Below, in pieces: positions 46,649 to 57,438 of a stretch of DNA of 64,000 nt (positions are counted from its first letter, which is position 1; the number at the start of each line of letters is the position of its first letter). Source of the stretch: Saccharopolyspora erythraea NRRL 2338 (GTDB lineage: Bacteria; Actinomycetota; Actinomycetes; Mycobacteriales; Pseudonocardiaceae); contig NC_009142.1 in assembly GCF_000062885.1 (NCBI RefSeq), positions 1,911,584-1,975,583 on the forward strand, read 5' to 3'. The position numbers and the translations under genes are program-made. Under the pieces are notes generated by a model. That model saw only the letters and a program-made list of their open reading frames with translations. It searched no databases and was not told where the DNA came from.

Positions 46649-47500
46649 ATGCATACCTTGATCAGTACTGATGATCTCATGAAGCGCCTCCAGGAGGAGC
46701 GGCCCCCGGTCGTGCTCGACGTCCGTTGGTTCCTGATTGGACCGCCGGGTAGGCAGGAGTACGACCAGGGGCATATTCCGGGTGCCGTGTTCGTCGACCT
46801 GCCCACCGAACTGGCGTCCGAGCCGGGCGCGGGCGGGCGGCATCCGCTGCCCGGTCCCGCCCGGCTGGAGCAGACTTTGCGCCGGGCTGGGGTGACCGAC
46901 GGGCGCACCGTCGTCGTATACGACGCCGACAACGCGTCGGCCGCGGCCCGGGCGTGGTGGCTCCTGCGCTGGGCGGGGCACACCGACGTCCGCGTACTCG
47001 ACGGCGGCTACGCGGCGTGGGTGGCCGACGGTGGTGCGGTGACCACCGAGGAACCGGCGCCTGCGCCGGGCGACTTCGAGGTGCGTCCAGGAGCGATGCC
47101 GGTGCTCGACGCCGACGACGCGGCTCGGGTCGCCCGTGCCGGGCGCTTGCTCGACGCGAGGGCGCCCGAGCGCTACCGCGGGGACAACGAGCCGATCGAT
47201 CCGCGGGCCGGCCACATCCCGGGTGCGGTCAACGCGCCGTTCTCGGAGCACGTCGACGAGAACGGCCGGTGGCGCAGCGCCTCCGACCTCGCCGACCGGT
47301 TCGCCCGCCTGGGAGTCGGCCCGGCCGAGCAGGTCGGGGTGTACTGCGGGTCCGGTGTCACCGCCTGCTCCGTCCTGCTCGCGCTGGAACACGCCGGCAT
47401 CAGCAATCCCCAGCGCCCGGCCGCTCTGTACACCGGGTCGTGGTCGCAGTGGTCCTCCGACCCGCAGCGGCCGGCGGCGACCGGAGAGGAGCCCGGCTGA
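46649..47500 (+). CDS. Sulfurtransferase with two rhodanese domains
   Basis: 284 residues, a thiosulfate or 3-mercaptopyruvate sulfurtransferase type. The N-terminal rhodanese domain is catalytically dead (Asp92 replaces the Cys in VVVYDADN). The C-terminal domain has the active-site loop CGSGVTAC with nucleophile Cys233. CGSGVT is closer to 3-mercaptopyruvate sulfurtransferases than the CRxGxT/R loop of thiosulfate rhodaneses. The interdomain region includes RLLDARAPERYRGDNEPIDPRAGHIPGA. The gene starts at ATG 46649. It is divergent from ideR. Confidence 0.92.
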   Translation: MHTLISTDDLMKRLQEERPPVVLDVRWFLIGPPGRQEYDQGHIPGAVFVDLPTELASEPGAGGRHPLPGPARLEQTLRRAGVTDGRTVVVYDADNASAAARAWWLLRWAGHTDVRVLDGGYAAWVADGGAVTTEEPAPAPGDFEVRPGAMPVLDADDAARVARAGRLLDARAPERYRGDNEPIDPRAGHIPGAVNAPFSEHVDENGRWRSASDLADRFARLGVGPAEQVGVYCGSGVTACSVLLALEHAGISNPQRPAALYTGSWSQWSSDPQRPAATGEEPG

Positions 47501-48176
47501 CCCGATCCTGAAGACCACCTAGCCAGCCCACCGGCCATGCGACTGGTGTTCGAACACGTGGTCGGCCTCGGCTGTTCGGGCCCGTCCAGCCGAGGCGACC
47601 CCGGCAGCCGACGCCGACGTGGCAGCTGAGGCGACCCGGCAGCCGACGGATACGTGGCAGCCGACGCACACGTGGCCCGGCCTGACGGCGAACAGGGACC
47701 ATGCGCGGGCTTGGTCGGCCTGCTCTGGGGCGCCGGTGCCTGATCGCGTCGGCCGTGCGCGGAGAGTGCGGTGCCTGCCACCGGACCAGGCCGCAGCCTC
47801 GCTCGGCGCACCTTGCTCGTTCGGCCTGGCCCGTAACGGGCTGTGTCGTGTTGGTGGTCGGGGCTGTGACGGGCGACGTCGTGTGTGGGGGGCCAGGCAG
47901 GAGCCGGATTCGCCGCCGGGCCGGGCGTGGGAGGCGCACTGATCAGCCCGTGGGCCGGAGAGGGAGCTGCGGGCCGTCTCTCCGCTGCGGCGTGCTGTAC
48001 GTGCCTGCCCCGCCATGCCGTCGGCGTGCCGCCCCGCCCTCTCGCCGGCTGTCCCGACCGCTGTCGGCGTGCCGCCCCGCCCTCTCGCCGGCTGCCCCGA
48101 CCGCCGTCGGCGTGCATCCGGCCGTCGCGTGCCGCTACGCCATGGCGTCGGCGGACCTGCGCCGCCCTGCGGGGTA
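47501..48176. repeat. Gene-free region with direct repeats before acuC
   Basis: About 680 bp. A 43-bp unit occurs twice in direct tandem (48020-48062 and 48063-48105) with a third partial copy at 48106. A looser repeat of GGCAGCCGACG...ACGTGG lies at 47610-47680. A 12-bp perfect palindrome GTGTTCGAACAC is at 47546-47557. Long frames on both strands are Pro/Arg/Ala-rich and have no family resemblance, so I see no gene. Confidence 0.7.
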
Positions 48177-48231
48177 GATCACCTTCCGGGCCGGAGGTGA
48201 TCTTGGCTCGGCGCTGTGTCGGTCGACACAG
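48177..48231 (+). promoter_or_regulatory. Two inverted repeats upstream of acuC
   Basis: GATCACCTTCCGG-GCCGGAGGTGATC (48177-48202) is a near-perfect inverted repeat. CTGTGTCG-GT-CGACACAG (48214-48231) is perfect, with a 2-bp centre, and touches the GGGGAGG ribosome site of acuC. The second is a good operator shape; bound protein or an RNA hairpin here would hide the ribosome site. Confidence 0.55.
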
Positions 48232-48249
48232 GGGAGGTAGCTTCCAGGT

Positions 48250-49425
48250 ATGGCTAACCAGTGCGCTGTGGTTTGGGACGACTCCGTGCTCGGCTACGAC
48301 CTCGGCGGGCAGCACCCGCTGCACCCGGTCCGGCTCGACCTGACGATGCGGTTGGCCCGGTCGCTCGGTCTGCTCGACGACGTGGAGGTGCTCAAGCCCA
48401 GCCCGGCCGATGACGAGGACCTCGAACGCGTGCACCGGCCCGAGTACCTGTCGGCCGTGCGGTCGGCGCCGACGGCGGCGTGGGATGTCGGCCACGGGCT
48501 CGGTACCGACGACAACCCGATCTTCGACCGGATGCACGAGGCGTCGGCGCTGGTGGCGGGGGCGTCGATCCAGGCCGCCGAGCAGATCGTGTCGGGCCGG
48601 GCCGACCGGGCCGTCAACCTCGCCGGTGGGCTGCACCACGCCATGGCCGACCACGCCGCGGGCTTCTGCGTCTACAACGACTGCGCGATCGCCATCGCGT
48701 GGATGCTGGCCAACGGGGTGGAGCGGATCGCCTACATCGACGTCGACGTGCACCACGGCGACGGCGTGCAGGCGGCCTTCTACGACGACCCGCGGGTGCT
48801 CACGGTCTCGCTCCACCAGCACCCGACGACCCTGTGGCCGTTCACCGGCTTCCCCACCGAGACCGGCTCGCCCAAGGCCGACGGCACCGCGGTGAACATC
48901 GGCCTGCCGCCGGGCACCCGTGACGCCGAATGGCAGCGGGCTTTCCACGCGGTGGTGCCCTCGGTGCTCGACGCCTTCCGGCCGCAGGTCCTGGTGACCC
49001 AGTGCGGGGCGGACGCGCACCGGGAGGACCCGCTGGCCGACCTCGCGATGTCGGTGGACGGCCAGCGTGCGAGCTACCGCGCCCTGCGCGAGCTGGCCAC
49101 CTCCTACGCGGGCGGCAAGTGGCTCGCGCTCGGCGGTGGCGGCTACTCGCTGTTCCGGGTGGTGCCGCGCGCGTGGACCCACCTGCTGGCGACCGTGCTC
49201 GACCGCGACCTCGACCCGAACACCTCGATTCCCGGGGACTGGATGGCGCACGCCGTCCGGGTCGCGGGCAACGTGCCGCTGCCGACATCCATGACCGACG
49301 GGGCCGACCCGGCGTTCACGCCCTGGGACGGCGTCACCGACGCCCCGGTGGACACCGCGATCCGCGACGCCAGGCACGCGGTGTTCCCGTTGCACGGTCT
49401 GGACCCGCTCGACAGCCGCGACTGA
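48250..49425 (+). CDS. acuC: AcuC-type protein deacetylase (histone deacetylase superfamily)
   Basis: 391 residues. Zinc hydrolase that removes acetyl groups from proteins, classically from acetyl-CoA synthetase. Landmarks are HPLHPVRLDLTMRL, the catalytic His pair in NLAGGLHHAMADHAAGFCVYNDCAIAI, the zinc ligands in IDVDVHHGDGVQAAFYDDPRVLTVSLHQ, QCGADAHREDPLADL, and the Gly-rich ALGGGGYSLFRVVPRAW with the transition-state tyrosine. The ATG follows GGGGAGG. The next gene, an acetyltransferase, starts 10 bp after the stop, so both surely share a message. Confidence 0.94.
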   Translation: MANQCAVVWDDSVLGYDLGGQHPLHPVRLDLTMRLARSLGLLDDVEVLKPSPADDEDLERVHRPEYLSAVRSAPTAAWDVGHGLGTDDNPIFDRMHEASALVAGASIQAAEQIVSGRADRAVNLAGGLHHAMADHAAGFCVYNDCAIAIAWMLANGVERIAYIDVDVHHGDGVQAAFYDDPRVLTVSLHQHPTTLWPFTGFPTETGSPKADGTAVNIGLPPGTRDAEWQRAFHAVVPSVLDAFRPQVLVTQCGADAHREDPLADLAMSVDGQRASYRALRELATSYAGGKWLALGGGGYSLFRVVPRAWTHLLATVLDRDLDPNTSIPGDWMAHAVRVAGNVPLPTSMTDGADPAFTPWDGVTDAPVDTAIRDARHAVFPLHGLDPLDSRD

Positions 49426-49435
49426 GGAGTCCGAA

Positions 49436-52123
49436 GTGGACGGAGTAGTGCAGGACCAGCCGAACGCGCAGGCCGAGCACGCGGCCTACCCCCGGCAGTG
49501 GGAGGCCGACGTCGTGCTCTCCGACGGCGGCACGGTGCACCTGCGGCCGATCCGGCCCGAGGACGCCGAGGGCCTGATCGCCTTCCACAGCAGGCTCAGC
49601 GACCGCACGCGGTACTTCCGCTACTTCGGGCCCTACCCGCGGATGCCCAAGCGCGACGTCGACCGCTTCAGCCAGGTCGACTACGTCAAGCGGGTCGCGC
49701 TGGTCGCACTGCTCGGCGACGACATCGTGGCGGTCGGCCGCTTCGACCGGCTCGGCGACCAGGACTCCGCCGAGGTCGCCTTCGTCGTCCAGGACGAGCA
49801 CCAGGGCCGCGGACTCGGCTCGATCCTGCTCGAACACCTCGCCGCCGCGGCGCGGGAGCGCGGGCTGCGGCGCTTCGTCGCCGAGGTCCTGGCGGAGAAC
49901 TCCACGATGGTGCGGGTCTTCCGCGACGCCGGCTACCAGGTGCGGCGCGCGATGGAGGAAGGCGTGGTGCACCTGGAGTTCGACATCGACCCCACCGAGG
50001 AGTCGGTGGCGGTCGCGAGGGCGCGCGAGCAGGCCGCCGAAGCGCGCAGCGTGCACAACCTGCTGCACCCGCGCTCGGTCGCGGTCATCGGGGCGTCCAC
50101 CGACCACGCCAAGATCGGGCACGCGGTGCTGACGAACCTGCTCACCGCCGACTTCGCGGGCCCGGTGTACCCGGTCAACCCGGAGCATCGGTCCGTCCGG
50201 GGTGTGCGGGCCTACCCGTCGGTGCTCGACATCCCCGACGACGTGGACCTGGCGGTGGTCGCCATCCCGGCCGCGGGCGTCGACGAGGTGCTCGACGCTT
50301 GCCTTGCCAAGGGCGTCAAGGCGCTGGTCATCGTCAGCTCCGGGTTCAGCGAGGCCGGGCCCGACGGCCGGGAGATCGAGCGGCGCATGGTCCGCGCGGC
50401 GCGCGTGCACGGGATGCGGGTGGTGGGCCCCAACGCGCTGGGCGTGGTCAACACCGACCCCGGCTACCGGGTGAACGCGACGCTGGCGCCACGGCTGCCC
50501 GGTCGTGGCCGCACCGGGTTCTTCTGCCAGTCCGGTGCGCTGGGCGTGGCGATCCTGGCGACCGCGGCCGAGCGCGGGCTGGGGCTTTCGACGTTCGTCT
50601 CGGCGGGCAACCGCGCCGACGTCTCCGGCAACGACCTGTTGCAGTACTGGCAGACCGATCCCGGCACCGACGTCGTGCTGCTCTACCTCGAATCCTTCGG
50701 CAACCCGCGCAAGTTCGCGCGGCTGGCGCGCAGGCTCGCGCGCACGAAGCCGATCGTGGTGGTGAAGTCCGGTCGCAACGCGGTGCGTCCGGGTCTGGCC
50801 GCGACGTCGGTGCAGGTCGACGAGACCAGCGTGCAGGCGCTGTTCGACCAGTCGGGCGTCATCCGCGTGGAGTCGGTGGCCGAGATGTTCGACACCGCAG
50901 TTTTGCTGGCGCACCAGCCGCTGCCTGCGGGGGAGCGGGTCGCGATCGTCGGCAACTCCTCGGCGCTGGGCATGCTGGCCGCCGACGTGGCGCAGGCGCA
51001 GGGGCTCCGGCTGGCGGGCGAGCCGGTCGACGTGGGAGCGGCGGCCGGGCCGGAGGAGTTCGCCGCCGCGGTGCGCGAGGCCGCGCTGCGCACCGACGTC
51101 GACGCGCTGGTCACGGTGTTCGCGCCGCCCGTGGCGGTGCCGGGCACGGCCTACGCGCGTGCGCTGCGCGAAGCGTTGCGGGCGGCTGAGGTCGCCGACA
51201 ACAAGCCGGTGGTGACCACGTTCCTGGCGGCCGAAGGCGTGCCCGACGAACTCGCCGTGCCGGGTGCCGACGGGGCTCCGGGACGCGGTTCGGTTCCCTC
51301 CTACCCGAGTCCTGAGCGCGCCGTGCTCGCACTGGCCCGAGCGACCCGGTACGCGCGGTGGCGAGCCGCCCCGAAGGGCCACCTGCTGCGGCCGGACGGC
51401 ATCGACGCCGAACGGGCCCGCGGTCTGGTCGAGGCGTGGCTGACCGACGACCTCCAGCGGCTCACCGACGACCGCACGGTGGAGCTGCTGCGCTGCTATG
51501 GCATCGAGCTCGTGGCCTTCCGCCGGGCCGACTCGCCCGAGGAGGCCGCGGCGGCCGCGGCGGAGCTGGGCTACCCGGTGGCGCTGAAGTCGGTGAGCGA
51601 CAAGCTCCGCCACCGCAGCGACCTGGTCGGCGTCCGCCTCGACCTGGCGGGCGAGGAGGCCGTTCTCGGCGCGTACGCCGACCTGCGGCGGGTGTCGGGC
51701 CAGGACGAGGTGTACGTGCAGCGGATGGCGGAGCGGGGCACGTCGTGCGTGATCGGCCTGGTGGAGGACCCCTCCTTCGGCACCCTGGTCTCCTTCGGTC
51801 TGGCGGGTGTGGCCAGCGAGCTCCTCGGCGACACCGCGTACCGGGCGGTGCCGCTGACCGACATGGACGCCGCGGCGCTGGTGCGCGCCCCCAGGGCGGC
51901 GCCGCTGCTGGCCGGTTACCGGGGTGGTGCGCCCGCCGACTTCGGTGCGCTGGAGGACCTCGTGCTGCGGGTCGCGGCCCTGGCGGAGGACCTGCCGGAA
52001 GTGCGGGAACTCGCGCTGCAACCGGTGCTGGCGTCGTCGGACGGCGTCGCGGTCACCGGTGCCCGGCTGAGTCTCGGGCGTTCGTCGGCGGTCCCGGACA
52101 CAGGCCCGCGCCGCCTGCGGTGA
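49436..52123 (+). CDS. Protein acetyltransferase: GNAT fused to ADP-forming acyl-CoA synthetase-like domains (Pat/AcuA type)
   Basis: 895 residues. The N-terminal GNAT domain (about 30-175) has VVQDEHQGRGLGSILLEHL for acetyl-CoA binding. CoA-binding domain VAVIGASTDHAKIGHAVLTNLL starts near residue 215, then succinyl-CoA-synthetase-like domains with FFCQSGALGVAILATAAERG and IVGNSSALGMLAADVAQA. An ATP-grasp-like domain lies at about 660-890 (YPVALKSVSDKLRHRSDLVGVRLDL, EVYVQRMAERG). The catalytic His of active ADP-forming synthetases is not apparent at QSGALG (usually SQSGGxG plus His), so the synthetase part is probably an acyl-CoA sensor. GAGGAG precedes GTG 49436. Likely acetylates acetyl-CoA synthetase and reverses AcuC. 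Confidence 0.88.
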   Translation: MDGVVQDQPNAQAEHAAYPRQWEADVVLSDGGTVHLRPIRPEDAEGLIAFHSRLSDRTRYFRYFGPYPRMPKRDVDRFSQVDYVKRVALVALLGDDIVAVGRFDRLGDQDSAEVAFVVQDEHQGRGLGSILLEHLAAAARERGLRRFVAEVLAENSTMVRVFRDAGYQVRRAMEEGVVHLEFDIDPTEESVAVARAREQAAEARSVHNLLHPRSVAVIGASTDHAKIGHAVLTNLLTADFAGPVYPVNPEHRSVRGVRAYPSVLDIPDDVDLAVVAIPAAGVDEVLDACLAKGVKALVIVSSGFSEAGPDGREIERRMVRAARVHGMRVVGPNALGVVNTDPGYRVNATLAPRLPGRGRTGFFCQSGALGVAILATAAERGLGLSTFVSAGNRADVSGNDLLQYWQTDPGTDVVLLYLESFGNPRKFARLARRLARTKPIVVVKSGRNAVRPGLAATSVQVDETSVQALFDQSGVIRVESVAEMFDTAVLLAHQPLPAGERVAIVGNSSALGMLAADVAQAQGLRLAGEPVDVGAAAGPEEFAAAVREAALRTDVDALVTVFAPPVAVPGTAYARALREALRAAEVADNKPVVTTFLAAEGVPDELAVPGADGAPGRGSVPSYPSPERAVLALARATRYARWRAAPKGHLLRPDGIDAERARGLVEAWLTDDLQRLTDDRTVELLRCYGIELVAFRRADSPEEAAAAAAELGYPVALKSVSDKLRHRSDLVGVRLDLAGEEAVLGAYADLRRVSGQDEVYVQRMAERGTSCVIGLVEDPSFGTLVSFGLAGVASELLGDTAYRAVPLTDMDAAALVRAPRAAPLLAGYRGGAPADFGALEDLVLRVAALAEDLPEVRELALQPVLASSDGVAVTGARLSLGRSSAVPDTGPRRLR

Positions 52124-52520
52124 TCCGCCTCAGGCGGGGAGAGTCGGCGTCTCGGGCGGGCGAGAACCGGTGCAGGAGGGAACCTGCGTCGCAGGCGGGC
52201 GAGAACCGGCACAGGTGGGAGAGAACCGGCGTCTCGGGCGGCGAGATCCCGGGCTCAGGCGGTGAGGAAAACGGCGTCTCAGACCGGCGAGATCCGGCGT
52301 CTCAGACGAGCGGGAATCGGCACGGCGGGGGCCCCCAGCGGGGGTGCGTCTCGTGCCGCAGCGGCCGCCTGAGCGGGCGAGGCGGCCATCCAGCGACGTC
52401 GCCGAGCAGGACACGGGAGCCGCGGCGGTCTTCGCCGTGCCAGTCGTCCCATGATGCGATGAAGATCAGGGAAAATGCGACGGGGACTACATAGGTGGAA
52501 CGGGGTAGTTTCGTTAATCT
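52124..52520. repeat. Gene-free region with GGCGTCTC/GCGAGAACC repeats
   Basis: About 400 bp. From 52140 to 52330 a loose unit of about 20-45 bp recurs: GGCGTCTCGGGCGG, GGCGAGAACCGG and GGCGTCTCAGAC words alternate. The last 100 bp before 52521 hold a lower-GC patch (GATGAAGATCAGGGAAAATG, TACATAGG) that is probably the promoter of the hydrolase gene. Confidence 0.65.
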
Positions 52521-53444
52521 GTGGTGGTGGATGAACCGACCACGCTCGGCGTGATCGACGCCGGCGCGCACCAGCTCTCGGTCAGCGCCACCGAGCAGGC
52601 CGACCGCACCAGCCCCGTGGTGATCCTCCTGCCCGCGATGGGCGTACCCGCGACGTACTACCGCCCCTTCATCGAGAACCTCCGGGAACGGGGCCTCACG
52701 GTGGTGGGCATCGACTTCCGCGGGCACGGCCAGAGCAGGCCGCGTGCGGCTCGCGGCGTCCGCTTCGGCTACCAGGCGCTCGTCGACGACGTCGACGCGG
52801 TCGTGGACCTGGTCGCCGAGCGCTACCCGCGGGCTCCGCGCTTCCTGGTCGGTCACAGCCTGGGCGGCCAGATCACCATGCTCAACGCCGCCGCCCGCCC
52901 CGACCGGGTGCACGGAACGGCGATGCTGGCTTCCGGCTCGGTGTGGTTCCGCTCGTTCCCCGGCAGCCGCGGGATCAAGAACCTCATCGGCACGCAGTTC
53001 ATCGCGGTGGTCTCCACGCTGCTCGGCTACTGGCCGGGCTGGAGCTTCGGCGGGCGGCAGCCGACCGCCCTGATGCGGGACTGGGCCAGGATGGCCCGCA
53101 CCGGTCGCTGGTCGCTCACGGGCTCGACGACCGACTACGAGAAGGCGCTCGGAGAGCTGCGGCTGCCGCTGCTGACGGTGACCTTCGACGGTGACGAGCT
53201 CGCGCCGCCTTCCTCGACGGACCACTTGGCGGGCAAAGCACCCCATGCCGTGCGCACCCGGCGGCACTACAGCCTCGCCGACGCGGGAGCGGAGAAGCTC
53301 GGCCACTTCGGCTGGGTCTACCGCAGCGCCGAGCTCTCCCGGTGGATCAGCGAGTGGATCTCCTCCTGCGATGCCACGGCTGAGGGGCCCGCCAGCGCAG
53401 TCGGTCCGCACTCAGCCGGTCGAGGCGGGGCCGCATCCGGCTGA
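52521..53444 (+). CDS. Alpha/beta-hydrolase
   Basis: 307 residues. The fold is shown by VVILLPAMGVPATYYRPFIENL, VVGIDFRGHGQSRP, the nucleophile elbow GHSLGGQ (Ser in FLVGHSLGGQITMLNAAARP), Asp in LLTVTFDGDELAPP and His in KLGHFGWVYRS. It resembles serine aminopeptidase-like or esterase-type proteins; the substrate cannot be told. It begins with three consecutive GTG codons (52521, 52524, 52527) and no ribosome site, so a leaderless message is possible. The C-terminal 20 residues are low in complexity. Confidence 0.85.
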   Translation: MVVDEPTTLGVIDAGAHQLSVSATEQADRTSPVVILLPAMGVPATYYRPFIENLRERGLTVVGIDFRGHGQSRPRAARGVRFGYQALVDDVDAVVDLVAERYPRAPRFLVGHSLGGQITMLNAAARPDRVHGTAMLASGSVWFRSFPGSRGIKNLIGTQFIAVVSTLLGYWPGWSFGGRQPTALMRDWARMARTGRWSLTGSTTDYEKALGELRLPLLTVTFDGDELAPPSSTDHLAGKAPHAVRTRRHYSLADAGAEKLGHFGWVYRSAELSRWISEWISSCDATAEGPASAVGPHSAGRGGAASG

Positions 53445-53520
53445 CGGCCGTACCTGAAGGCGCCACGCCGTCGGTGCGACCGGGGTCCCCTTCCTGGGGC
53501 GGGGAGAAGCCGAAGCGCGC

Positions 53521-54768
53521 TCAGCAGACCGAGTCGGTGGGCTTGGGCACGTCGAGGCCGAACAGCGGACGCAGGCGCAGGCCGATCCAGGTGCCGACCA
53601 GGGCCAGCAGGCCCCAGGCCCAGCCGTGCAGGGAGAACGAGGCGATCCCGGAGAAGTAGGCGCCGATGTTGCAGCCGTAGGCCAGCCGCGCGCCGTAGCC
53701 CATCAGCAGGCCGCCGACCACCGCCGCCAGCAGGACCTTCGCGGGCAGGCGCTTGGCCAGCACGAAGGCGCCCGACGCCGCCGAGGCCACCAGCGCGCCG
53801 ATCATGATCCCGAAGTCCAGCACCGACGTCCCGTCGGTGAGCACCGACTGCGACAGCGCGGCGGCCTTCTCGCCCTGCCAGTACGGCCAGGACGCCACGT
53901 CCACGCCCACGGCCTGCAGCCCCTTCGAGCCCCACAGCACGAAGGCCGACGTGATGCCCCACGGGCTGCCCCGGGTGAGCAGGACGGCGGCGTTGAGCAC
54001 CGCGAGCACGAGCGCGCCGACCCACAGCGGCCACGAACCGCGCACGACCCGCCACACGCCGCGCGCGGTCGGCGGCCGACCGGCGGGCGGTGCGTCGTGG
54101 CGGCGCGCCCAGCGGGTCGCGACCCAGCCGATGGCGCCGAGCACCGCGAGCTGGAGGACCAGGGCCCCGCCGTAGCCGAGTCCGGTGTCCTCGGCGAGCG
54201 AGAACGAGCCGAGCGTGATCGCGTCGGAGCTCCACATCGGAAGGTGCAGCGCACCGATCACCGAGCCGACGATGAAGAAGAACAGCGTCACCACGAGCAG
54301 CGTGTTGCCGCCGCCGACGGCGAACAGGGTTCCCGAGGCGCAGGCGCCGCCGAGCTGCATGCCGATTCCGAACAGGACGGCCCCGACGACCAGTCCGAGG
54401 CCGAGCGGCTCGACGTTCCCTTCCGGCGTACCGCCGAAGAAGGCCACACCTCCGGCCAGGATCGGCGCGAACAGCACCGACGCCGCCGCCAGCATGAGCA
54501 GGTGCGCGCGGACGCCGGAGGTCTGTCCGACCGAGACCAGCTGCCGCCACGCCGAGGTGAAACCGAAGCGGGAGTGGAACAACGTGAGCCCCAGCGCCAG
54601 GCCGAGCGCGGCGAGCGCCGCTAGCTTCGCGCCCGCGACGAACGCGGTCGCCGTGACCAGCGCCACGGATCCGGCGATCCCGAGCAGCAGCGGCAGCCAC
54701 TGCGGGCGCGCCTGCGGCGGGGTCTCAGGTTTGGTGGAGGTCGTGGGTGCTGCGGTACCGGCGGACAT
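53521..54768 (-). CDS. YeeE/YedE (TsuA-type) sulfur transporter
   Basis: 415 residues with about ten membrane helices. The two conserved cysteine regions of the family are present: GGACASGTLFAVGGGN and GYGARLAYGCNIGAYFSGIASFSLHGWAW. In TsuA these cysteines relay thiosulfate through the channel. The N-terminus is a Thr/Pro-rich cytoplasmic tail of about 25 residues. The start ATG 54768 follows GGAGAAGAGA; longer frames upstream are not coding-like. Thiosulfate or a related sulfur compound is the probable substrate. No tsuB/tusA-like gene is adjacent. Confidence 0.88.
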   Translation of the reverse strand: MSAGTAAPTTSTKPETPPQARPQWLPLLLGIAGSVALVTATAFVAGAKLAALAALGLALGLTLFHSRFGFTSAWRQLVSVGQTSGVRAHLLMLAAASVLFAPILAGGVAFFGGTPEGNVEPLGLGLVVGAVLFGIGMQLGGACASGTLFAVGGGNTLLVVTLFFFIVGSVIGALHLPMWSSDAITLGSFSLAEDTGLGYGGALVLQLAVLGAIGWVATRWARRHDAPPAGRPPTARGVWRVVRGSWPLWVGALVLAVLNAAVLLTRGSPWGITSAFVLWGSKGLQAVGVDVASWPYWQGEKAAALSQSVLTDGTSVLDFGIMIGALVASAASGAFVLAKRLPAKVLLAAVVGGLLMGYGARLAYGCNIGAYFSGIASFSLHGWAWGLLALVGTWIGLRLRPLFGLDVPKPTDSVC

Positions 54769-54912
54769 TCTCTTCTCCAGCGTGGTTTCGTCGTCCCCGA
54801 CGAAACCACGCGGAGCGCGGTGGTCACCAGCGGTTCCAGCATCCGGGAAAACCGTGAAGGCCGGACCGCCATCCCGCGCAACCCGCCGCGGCGGCGGCTC
54901 CGTCCTTGGGGC

Positions 54913-55353
54913 ATGAGACGCATACACACCGCAGTGGGCGCAGGGGTCCTGTTCTTCGCGATCTCCGCCTGCGCCCAGCAGCCCGCAGATGATGTCGGAT
55001 TCGGTGGCAACCCGCCCGCTCCGCCGCCCGCCCCCGTGGCGCCGAAGCCGGTGGACCAGCGCACTCCGGTGCCGCCGGAACAGCTCTCCCCGGGTGCTCC
55101 GAAGACGTGGACCCAGGACGACGGCAGCGTCGTCGTGGCCACCGGTTCGGAAGGCGGATGCAGCAAGGTCCACGCCGAACTCCTGGAGCAGAACGCCCAG
55201 CAGGTCAAGATCCGCCTGGTCGACGAAACTCCCGAGCCGGCCGGGATCTGCACCATGGACCTGCGCTACCCGCCGCTGGCCGTGAAGCTCGACGCTCCGC
55301 TGGAGCAGCGACAGGTTGTCATCGAAGAAGTCGATGTGAAGGTTCCGCGGTAA
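54913..55353 (+). CDS. Lipoprotein of unknown function
   Basis: 146 residues. The signal peptide ends in the lipobox FAISAC (Cys about residue 20). A Pro-rich linker (GGNPPAPPPAPVAPKPV) leads to a small domain with VVVATGSEGGCSKVHAELLEQNAQQVKIRLVDETP and GICTMDLRYPPLAVKLD, in which two cysteines may form a disulfide. The start was set at ATG 54913, because upstream codons read through the divergent promoter. I do not recognise the family by function. Confidence 0.75.
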   Translation: MRRIHTAVGAGVLFFAISACAQQPADDVGFGGNPPAPPPAPVAPKPVDQRTPVPPEQLSPGAPKTWTQDDGSVVVATGSEGGCSKVHAELLEQNAQQVKIRLVDETPEPAGICTMDLRYPPLAVKLDAPLEQRQVVIEEVDVKVPR

Positions 55354-55362
55354 TGGGACCGG

Positions 55363-55400
55363 ACTTCTCCCGCAGGAGGTGGGGCTCCTGCGGGAGAAGT
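55363..55400. terminator. Strong hairpin after the lipoprotein gene
   Basis: ACTTCTCCCGCAGGAG (55363-55378) and its perfect complement (55385-55400) enclose a 6-nt loop, starting 10 bp after the lipoprotein stop. No T run follows. Confidence 0.8.
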
Positions 55401-55509
55401 GTGCGTCCACAACGTCCGGTCGATGGAGACCGGGCCATGCGGTTCCGCGCGGCGGAACCGGATTTCGGCTTTGCGGTACCGAATTCCGGTCGGCCTGCAC
55501 AACGCCCGG

Positions 55510-55541
55510 GCGGTGCGGCGCCGCGCCCGGCGCCGCACCGC
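55510..55541 (-). terminator. Hairpin after the fumarase gene
   Basis: GCGGTGCGGCGCC (55510-55522) and GGCGCCGCACCGC (55529-55541) pair perfectly around GCGCCC, 7 bp after the fumarase stop on the minus strand. Confidence 0.75.
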
Positions 55542-55548
55542 TGACGCC

Positions 55549-57201
<1,653 letters not shown>

Positions 57202-57438
57202 GTCGCGGCTCCTTTGCGCGCGTTCGGGTACGCGGTGACGTTAACGCACAGGCAGGTGTACGAATCGCGAACTCGGCGCGCTTGTCAGCAAGCCCACGTT
57301 CACGCGCATCCGGGGACGAACCGGGCATACCGTTCCCGGATGGTCGCCACGTCCGCTCCGCGGGCGCGCCGGGTCTGGTCGCCCGGGAAGGCACCTGCGA
57401 GGCTGTCCGCTGGATTCCCGACAGCCGAGGAGGACGCT

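Noticed and set aside
47546-47557. Perfect palindrome GTGTTCGAACAC as a possible SOS or repressor site
   Set aside because: It lacks the 4-bp spacer of LexA boxes and lies about 700 bp from acuC in repeat-rich DNA, with no promoter elements nearby.
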